This document shows positions 6,934-10,654 of a stretch of DNA of 10,654 nucleotides, in pieces (positions within the stretch are counted from its first letter, which is position 1; every line of letters starts with the position of its first letter). The DNA comes from an uncultured Chloroflexota bacterium (lineage in GTDB: Bacteria; Chloroflexota; Limnocylindria; Limnocylindrales; Limnocylindraceae): assembly GCA_903820655.1 (NCBI GenBank), contig CAIJIA010000129.1, positions 1 through 10,654 of the forward strand, written 5' to 3'. The notes beneath the pieces are model-generated. The model was given only the letters and a program-made list of their open reading frames with translations. It had not been told where the DNA came from and ran no database searches. A program made the translations under genes and the position numbers.

Positions 6934-8265
6934 GTGAGCGCGAAGAAGAAGTCTGCGGCACCATCGCGATCAAAGGCTGCCCCAGTGACAGCCACGAAGC
7001 GTCTCCGCACATCTTCGGTGGGCGACGGCGCAGATGCGCATCAGCAGCTGATTGCGTCACGGGTGCGCGCAGGCCTTTTTGCCTTCTTCGCTCTCCTCTC
7101 CCTCGCGATTACCTCAGGCTCGGCAGGGGTTGAAGGGAAGTTTGCGTTCTGGGCTGACAAAGTTGGTGGAACCGATATCTCGTTCAGCATCCCGGTTATT
7201 CTTCTTTGGGCGATCGTTACCGCAGGTTTCGGCGCTATGGCTGGGCTGCAGCTCACGCGCGGCGCGACCTTCAAGTGGCGCCTCGCCATCGGTCTCGTAT
7301 CGCCCATCCTCGTATTCGCCCTACTCGCGCGACTGCTTGACGGGACCACGGCGAACCTCACCGTCTTCTTCACCAGCACGCTGAGCTACGCCATTCCGGT
7401 TGGTATCGGCGCACTCGCGGGCATCGTGGCTGAGCGCAGCGGCTTCCTGAACATTGCCATTGAAGGGAAGCTTCTCTTTGGCGCAATGATTGGCTCGATT
7501 GCGTCGAGCCTCACGGGCATCGCGATTGCAGGCCCGATCGCAGGCGCAATCTTTGGGGCCGGGGTGAGCCTCTTCCTCGCCTGGCTCGGCATTCGCTATA
7601 AGGTGGACCAGATCATTGCCGGTACGGTCATCAATATTGGTGCCGTAGGCGTGACGACATTCGCCTATCTGCGCGTGCTGCAGCCACATAGCGAGTTCAA
7701 TCGTCCGATCGGTATTAGTCCAATTCAGATCCCAGTGCTCTCTGAGATTCCGATTTTGGGACCGATCCTCTTCTCACTGAGCCCATATTTCTATCTCTCC
7801 GTTGGCCTCGTGCTCTTCTTCACCTACATGATCTATCGAACACGCTGGGGTCTACGCCTCCGAGCTGCTGGTGAGCAGCCGAACGCGGCGGGGACGGTCG
7901 GCATTGACGTGGTGAAGCTTCGCTATCGAGCCATGATCATTGCTGGCCTTCTTGCAGGCTTTGCCGGCAGCTACATCTCCTTGAGTGGAACTGGTGGGTT
8001 CGGCGTGAACACGAGCGCTGGTAAGGGCTTCATCGCGCTTGCCGCGGTGATCTTCGGTGCATGGAATCCAATCTACGCATTCGGCGCATCGCTGATCTTC
8101 GGCATGACGACGGCAGCTACGACGCTCTTGTCGGGGCTCGGCGTTTCTCTGCCACCACAGATCCTGCTCTCAATGCCATACGTCGTCACGATCATTGTGG
8201 TCGCCGGACTCATCGGTCGCGTGCGTGCTCCGGCATCGGCTGGCCGTCCGTACGACCAGGGATAG
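6934..8265 (+). CDS. Nucleoside ABC importer permease 2 (NupQ/YufQ-type)
   Basis: A 443-residue integral membrane protein pairing with permease 1. Landmarks: AERSGFLNIAIEGKLLFGA (about 166-184), VINIGAVGVTTFAY, GEQPNAAGTVGID (313-325), GFAGSYISLSGTGGF and ALAAVIFGAWNP. Two starts are possible. GTG at 6913 overlaps the previous stop (GTGA) but lacks a ribosome site. GTG at 6934 follows GAGGAGG (6923-6929) at a short 4-base spacing. I prefer 6934; the choice changes only seven residues. The N-terminus is unusual beside the ~320-residue B. subtilis protein: a basic Lys/Arg/Ala-rich tail of about 40 residues, then some three extra hydrophobic segments before the family core. Longer forms of this kind are known in high-GC bacteria, as far as I recall. 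Confidence 0.9.
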   Translation: MSAKKKSAAPSRSKAAPVTATKRLRTSSVGDGADAHQQLIASRVRAGLFAFFALLSLAITSGSAGVEGKFAFWADKVGGTDISFSIPVILLWAIVTAGFGAMAGLQLTRGATFKWRLAIGLVSPILVFALLARLLDGTTANLTVFFTSTLSYAIPVGIGALAGIVAERSGFLNIAIEGKLLFGAMIGSIASSLTGIAIAGPIAGAIFGAGVSLFLAWLGIRYKVDQIIAGTVINIGAVGVTTFAYLRVLQPHSEFNRPIGISPIQIPVLSEIPILGPILFSLSPYFYLSVGLVLFFTYMIYRTRWGLRLRAAGEQPNAAGTVGIDVVKLRYRAMIIAGLLAGFAGSYISLSGTGGFGVNTSAGKGFIALAAVIFGAWNPIYAFGASLIFGMTTAATTLLSGLGVSLPPQILLSMPYVVTIIVVAGLIGRVRAPASAGRPYDQG

Positions 8266-8277
8266 GGCGCGTAGCCT

Positions 8278-9306
8278 GTGAGTGACGCTTCGGTTATTGG
8301 TTGGCCAACCTTCCATCACGCGAAGCTCACGCCGCGAACGGCACCATTCGGCACCGTTGCCAAGCCGCTCCCGCTCATCATCGATAGCGACCCAGGTCTC
8401 GACGATGCGTTAGCGATCGCCTGCGCCGTTGTGCGCCCCGAGATCAACCTTCTTGCGGTGACGAGCGTTGGTGGGAACGCCGATGTGCACCATTGCACCG
8501 AGAACGCCCTGCGCCTGCTGCATCTCTACGGTGCAGATGACGTGCCTGTTGCCGAAGGTGCGGTCGGACCGCTTGCTGGGCCACTTGAGCGCGCCACTGA
8601 GGTGCACGGCGAGGGTGGACTCGGCAACACCAAGCTGCCGAAGGCACCGCGCACCGCCGAACCAGAGGGTGCCGTTGCGCTGATGGCGCGCATCTTGGAG
8701 GCGTCTCCTGAGCCAGTCGCGATTGCGCCTGTTGGGCCGCTCACAAACATTGCCCTGCTGATTCGCTCATACCCACACTTGGCGTCAAAAATCTCGCACA
8801 TCTGCCTAATGGGCGGCTCGGTGGGCGAGGGGAACTCGTCTGCCTCGGCAGAGTTCAACATCTATGCCGATCCAACCGCCGCCGAGATCGTCTTTAACAG
8901 CGGCCTCCCAATCACGATGATCGGCCTCGATGTGACGCACCACGCCGTTCTCGATCGCTCGATCCTGGACCGGCTCGCGGCCCTCCCTGGCGCATCGGCG
9001 AAGGTCGCCGCGGAGCTGCTGAAGTTCTCCTTCGATCGCTCCGCCGCGTGGGGCCAGGGCGAGAAGATGGCGATTCATGATGCCGTTGCGGTGCTGCACT
9101 TCGCCATTCCAGACCTTGTCGGTGTTGCGCGGTATCACGTTGTCGTTGATGCGACGCAGGGGCCGGCACGTGGTCGCACGATTGGCGATGCGAATCCATA
9201 CCGCCTCAAGCGCGACAAGCTGGAGCCGAACTGCGACGTTGGGCTGACCATTGATAGCAAGCGATTCGCGGACGAGATGGTAGATATCTACTCGAAGCTT
9301 CCATGA
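8278..9306 (+). CDS. Nucleoside hydrolase (IUNH family), copy 1
   Basis: A 342-residue cytosolic enzyme that hydrolyses the N-glycosidic bond of nucleosides to base and ribose. Calcium and catalytic motif DSDPGLDD has Asp36, Asp38, Asp42 and Asp43; other signatures are VTSVGGNAD, VHGEGGLGN with His110, VGPLTNIALLI, LMGGSVGEGN, SAEFNIYADPTAA, and IHDAVAV with His267 and Asp268. The His pair is typical of the inosine-uridine and pyrimidine-preferring groups, so purine-only specificity is less likely. GTG at 8278 is the only possible start: an in-frame TAG lies at 8272 and no other start codon precedes the DSDPG motif. The protein thus carries about 33 residues before the usual N-terminal strand, including APFGTVAKPLP, shared with copy 2. 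The ribosome site is weak; the gene lies 12 bp after permease 2 and is probably in the same transcript. Confidence 0.93.
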   Translation: MSDASVIGWPTFHHAKLTPRTAPFGTVAKPLPLIIDSDPGLDDALAIACAVVRPEINLLAVTSVGGNADVHHCTENALRLLHLYGADDVPVAEGAVGPLAGPLERATEVHGEGGLGNTKLPKAPRTAEPEGAVALMARILEASPEPVAIAPVGPLTNIALLIRSYPHLASKISHICLMGGSVGEGNSSASAEFNIYADPTAAEIVFNSGLPITMIGLDVTHHAVLDRSILDRLAALPGASAKVAAELLKFSFDRSAAWGQGEKMAIHDAVAVLHFAIPDLVGVARYHVVVDATQGPARGRTIGDANPYRLKRDKLEPNCDVGLTIDSKRFADEMVDIYSKLP

Positions 9307-10328
9307 GCGAACTGAAGCCGAACCCACTTCCGCTCTCTACGCCGTTCCCACCTTCGCCACGCCGTGCACCGCTCGGCACCGTTGCGAAGCCATTGCCAAT
9401 CATCATCGATTGCGACCCGGGCCACGACGATGCGATGGCACTTGCTGTTGCGTTTGCCCGCCCGGAACTGAAGGTGCTCGGCGTCACCGCCGTTGCTGGC
9501 AACGCCTCGTTGCCAAAGACCTATGAGAACCTGCGCCGCACCCTGGCTCTGCTCGGAGCTAACGATGTGCGCGTTGCCGCTGGTGCCGCTGTGCCGCTCG
9601 TGCGACCACTCTGGGTTGCGCCGTACGTGCACGGCGACTCGGGGCTTGATGGTGCAGAGCTTCCAGAGCCGACCGGCCTTGAACATGCCGCGGGTGCAGT
9701 AGACCTGATTGCAACGCTACTCCGTGAAGCGAGCGAGCCGGTGACGCTTGTGCCGCTCGGCCCACTTACGAACATTGCCATCCTGCTCCGTGATCACCCG
9801 GAACTGAAGGCCAAGATCGCCCACATCTGCTGGATGGGTGGCGCAATCGCCGAAGGAAACGTCACCGCTTCGGCGGAGTTCAATTCGTACGTTGATCCCG
9901 ACGCCGCAGCGATCGTGTTTGCGTCAGGAATTCCGATCACCATGGTCTGCCTCGATGCAACGCACCGTGCCCTTACAGGCGAAGCTGCGATGAAGCGGCT
10001 CGATGCTGCGGGGACGCTGCCAGCGAAGATCTTCGCCGACCTGCTGCGCTTCTACGCCATCTTCCATAAGGACCGCTACGACTGGCCAGCATCCGCTGTG
10101 CATGACGCCGTGGCAGTGGCGCACCTTGCGGTGCCGAATCTGCTGGCGCTCGTGCATGCCGCCGTTGACGTTGAGCTCGGTGATCTTGCACGTGGTCGAA
10201 CGATTACCGACTGGTATGGCGATCGCTTGAAGCAGCGCGGACGCACCCCCGACGTGGACGTTGCGGTTGGTGTTGACGCCGACGCGTTTGACCGCGTTCT
10301 CGTGGACGCGATCCTCTCCTTCAAGTAG
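9303..10328 (+). CDS. Nucleoside hydrolase (IUNH family), copy 2
   Basis: A 341-residue paralogue of the preceding gene, starting in an ATGA overlap with its stop, so translation is likely coupled. The catalytic motif DCDPGHDD (36-43) and the VHG His110 and VHDAVAV His267-Asp268 fall at the same residue numbers as in copy 1, so there is no net length change up to there. DCDPGHDDA, AVAGN and VHGDSGLDG resemble the pyrimidine-preferring RihA/RihB proteins of E. coli, whereas copy 1 has GLGN at the last site; different substrate preferences are likely but inferred. It too has an extended N-terminus (MSELKPNP..., then APLGTVAKPLP) with no internal start codon before the active-site motif. Last gene of the importer operon; its stop is 2 bp from that of the opposing gene. 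Confidence 0.93.
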   Translation: MSELKPNPLPLSTPFPPSPRRAPLGTVAKPLPIIIDCDPGHDDAMALAVAFARPELKVLGVTAVAGNASLPKTYENLRRTLALLGANDVRVAAGAAVPLVRPLWVAPYVHGDSGLDGAELPEPTGLEHAAGAVDLIATLLREASEPVTLVPLGPLTNIAILLRDHPELKAKIAHICWMGGAIAEGNVTASAEFNSYVDPDAAAIVFASGIPITMVCLDATHRALTGEAAMKRLDAAGTLPAKIFADLLRFYAIFHKDRYDWPASAVHDAVAVAHLAVPNLLALVHAAVDVELGDLARGRTITDWYGDRLKQRGRTPDVDVAVGVDADAFDRVLVDAILSFK

Positions 10329-10330
10329 CG

Positions 10331-10654
10331 CTAGAGCCGGTCGCGGAGCTCCGCGAGTAGTCCCGGGATCGCCGCCGTAATCTCCGTGGCGGTACGTTCG
10401 TATTCAGTCGACGGGTAGCCCCACGGGTCATCGAGATCGCGCCCAACGGCTGCTGGATCAAAGTCGCGCAGCAGGTGGATCTCTGGCTGTCTGTCTGCCA
10501 TGCGGATGATGCTGCGCCCGTTGCGGAGGTTCGCCTGATCGGCGGCGAGCACCAGATCAAGCGTGGATGCCATGGCTGGGGTGAAGAGGCGCGCCTGATG
10601 GGTGCTTCGCAGGCCGCGTGCGTTCAAAATCGCGGCGCTATTGGCATGCATCCC
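10331..10654 (-). CDS. Low-molecular-weight protein tyrosine phosphatase family, C-terminal part (5' end outside window)
   Basis: The frame is open to the window edge, so the start and the catalytic CX5R loop lie beyond it; about 107 residues are visible. The fragment fits the C-terminal two thirds of this family: MHANSAAILNARGLRSTHQARLFT (helix leading to the H-x-A-R segment), TLDLVLAADQANLR, then DDPWGYPSTEYERT, where the Asp before Pro is the expected general acid, and the closing helix IPGLLAELRDRL. The family includes phosphotyrosine and phosphoarginine phosphatases and related arsenate reductases; I cannot separate these without the missing loop. It is convergent with the hydrolases and has no obvious link to nucleoside use. 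Confidence 0.82.
   Translation of the reverse strand, partial: GMHANSAAILNARGLRSTHQARLFTPAMASTLDLVLAADQANLRNGRSIIRMADRQPEIHLLRDFDPAAVGRDLDDPWGYPSTEYERTATEITAAIPGLLAELRDRL
10341..10356. repeat. Perfect 16-bp palindrome after the convergent stops
   Basis: TCGCGGAGCTCCGCGA is its own reverse complement. It begins 13 bases past the last hydrolase stop and lies inside the 3' end of the opposing phosphatase gene. In RNA of either strand it can fold into a 6-bp stem with an AGCT loop. It could serve as a termination or mRNA-end element, but no T-run follows on the plus strand, and its coding role (LRDRL) may be enough to explain it. Confidence 0.35.

Noticed and set aside
1..10654. Mobile element, CRISPR array, defence island, tRNA or rRNA
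   Set aside because: I found no direct repeat arrays, transposase or integrase motifs, terminal inverted repeats or structured RNA gene patterns. All genes fit a metabolic locus plus one unrelated phosphatase.

Overview
The window is a GC-rich bacterial segment holding a nucleoside uptake and breakdown locus of nine genes. The base composition, the frequent GTG starts, and the lipoprotein signal ending in LAAAC followed by a Gly/Ser/Thr/Pro/Ala-rich linker would suit Chloroflexota or Actinomycetota. I lean weakly to Chloroflexota; nothing in the window settles it.

Layout. (1) 3-740, + strand: the 3' part of a short, degenerate aldehyde dehydrogenase-like gene cut by the window edge. (2) 782-1717, - strand: deoC, deoxyribose-phosphate aldolase, convergent with the first gene. 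(3) 1718-1795: a short divergent control region with a perfect 7+7 bp inverted repeat. (4) 1796-2842, + strand: an adenosine deaminase-family gene. (5) 2843-2992: a leader region with a second perfect 7+7 bp inverted repeat. (6) 2993-8265, + strand: a complete nucleoside ABC importer of the BMP/NupNOPQ type, comprising lipoprotein receptor, double-domain ATPase and two permeases. Two consecutive UUCG-loop hairpins lie between the receptor gene and the ATPase gene. (7) 8278-10328, + strand: two tandem paralogous nucleoside hydrolases overlapping by 4 bp. (8) 10331 to the window end, - strand: the C-terminal part of a low-molecular-weight protein tyrosine phosphatase, convergent and only 2 bp from the last hydrolase gene.

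How the genes work together (inference from families and order): the importer brings nucleosides in, the deaminase converts adenosine-type nucleosides to inosine-type ones, and the hydrolases release base and pentose. DeoC splits deoxyribose-5-phosphate into glyceraldehyde-3-phosphate and acetaldehyde, which aldehyde dehydrogenases such as the neighbouring family can oxidise. The hydrolases give unphosphorylated sugars, while DeoC needs a phosphorylated one, so a pentose kinase or a phosphorylase plus phosphopentomutase must be elsewhere.

I see no phage, IS element, CRISPR array, tRNA, rRNA or defence system. This is an understandable metabolic locus rather than a new type of system. The points most worth a second look are the degenerate aldehyde dehydrogenase, the paired hydrolases with a shared unusual N-terminal extension, the two candidate operators and the double UUCG hairpin. 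No gene-free stretch exceeds 300 bases; the longest is about 150 (2843-2992).
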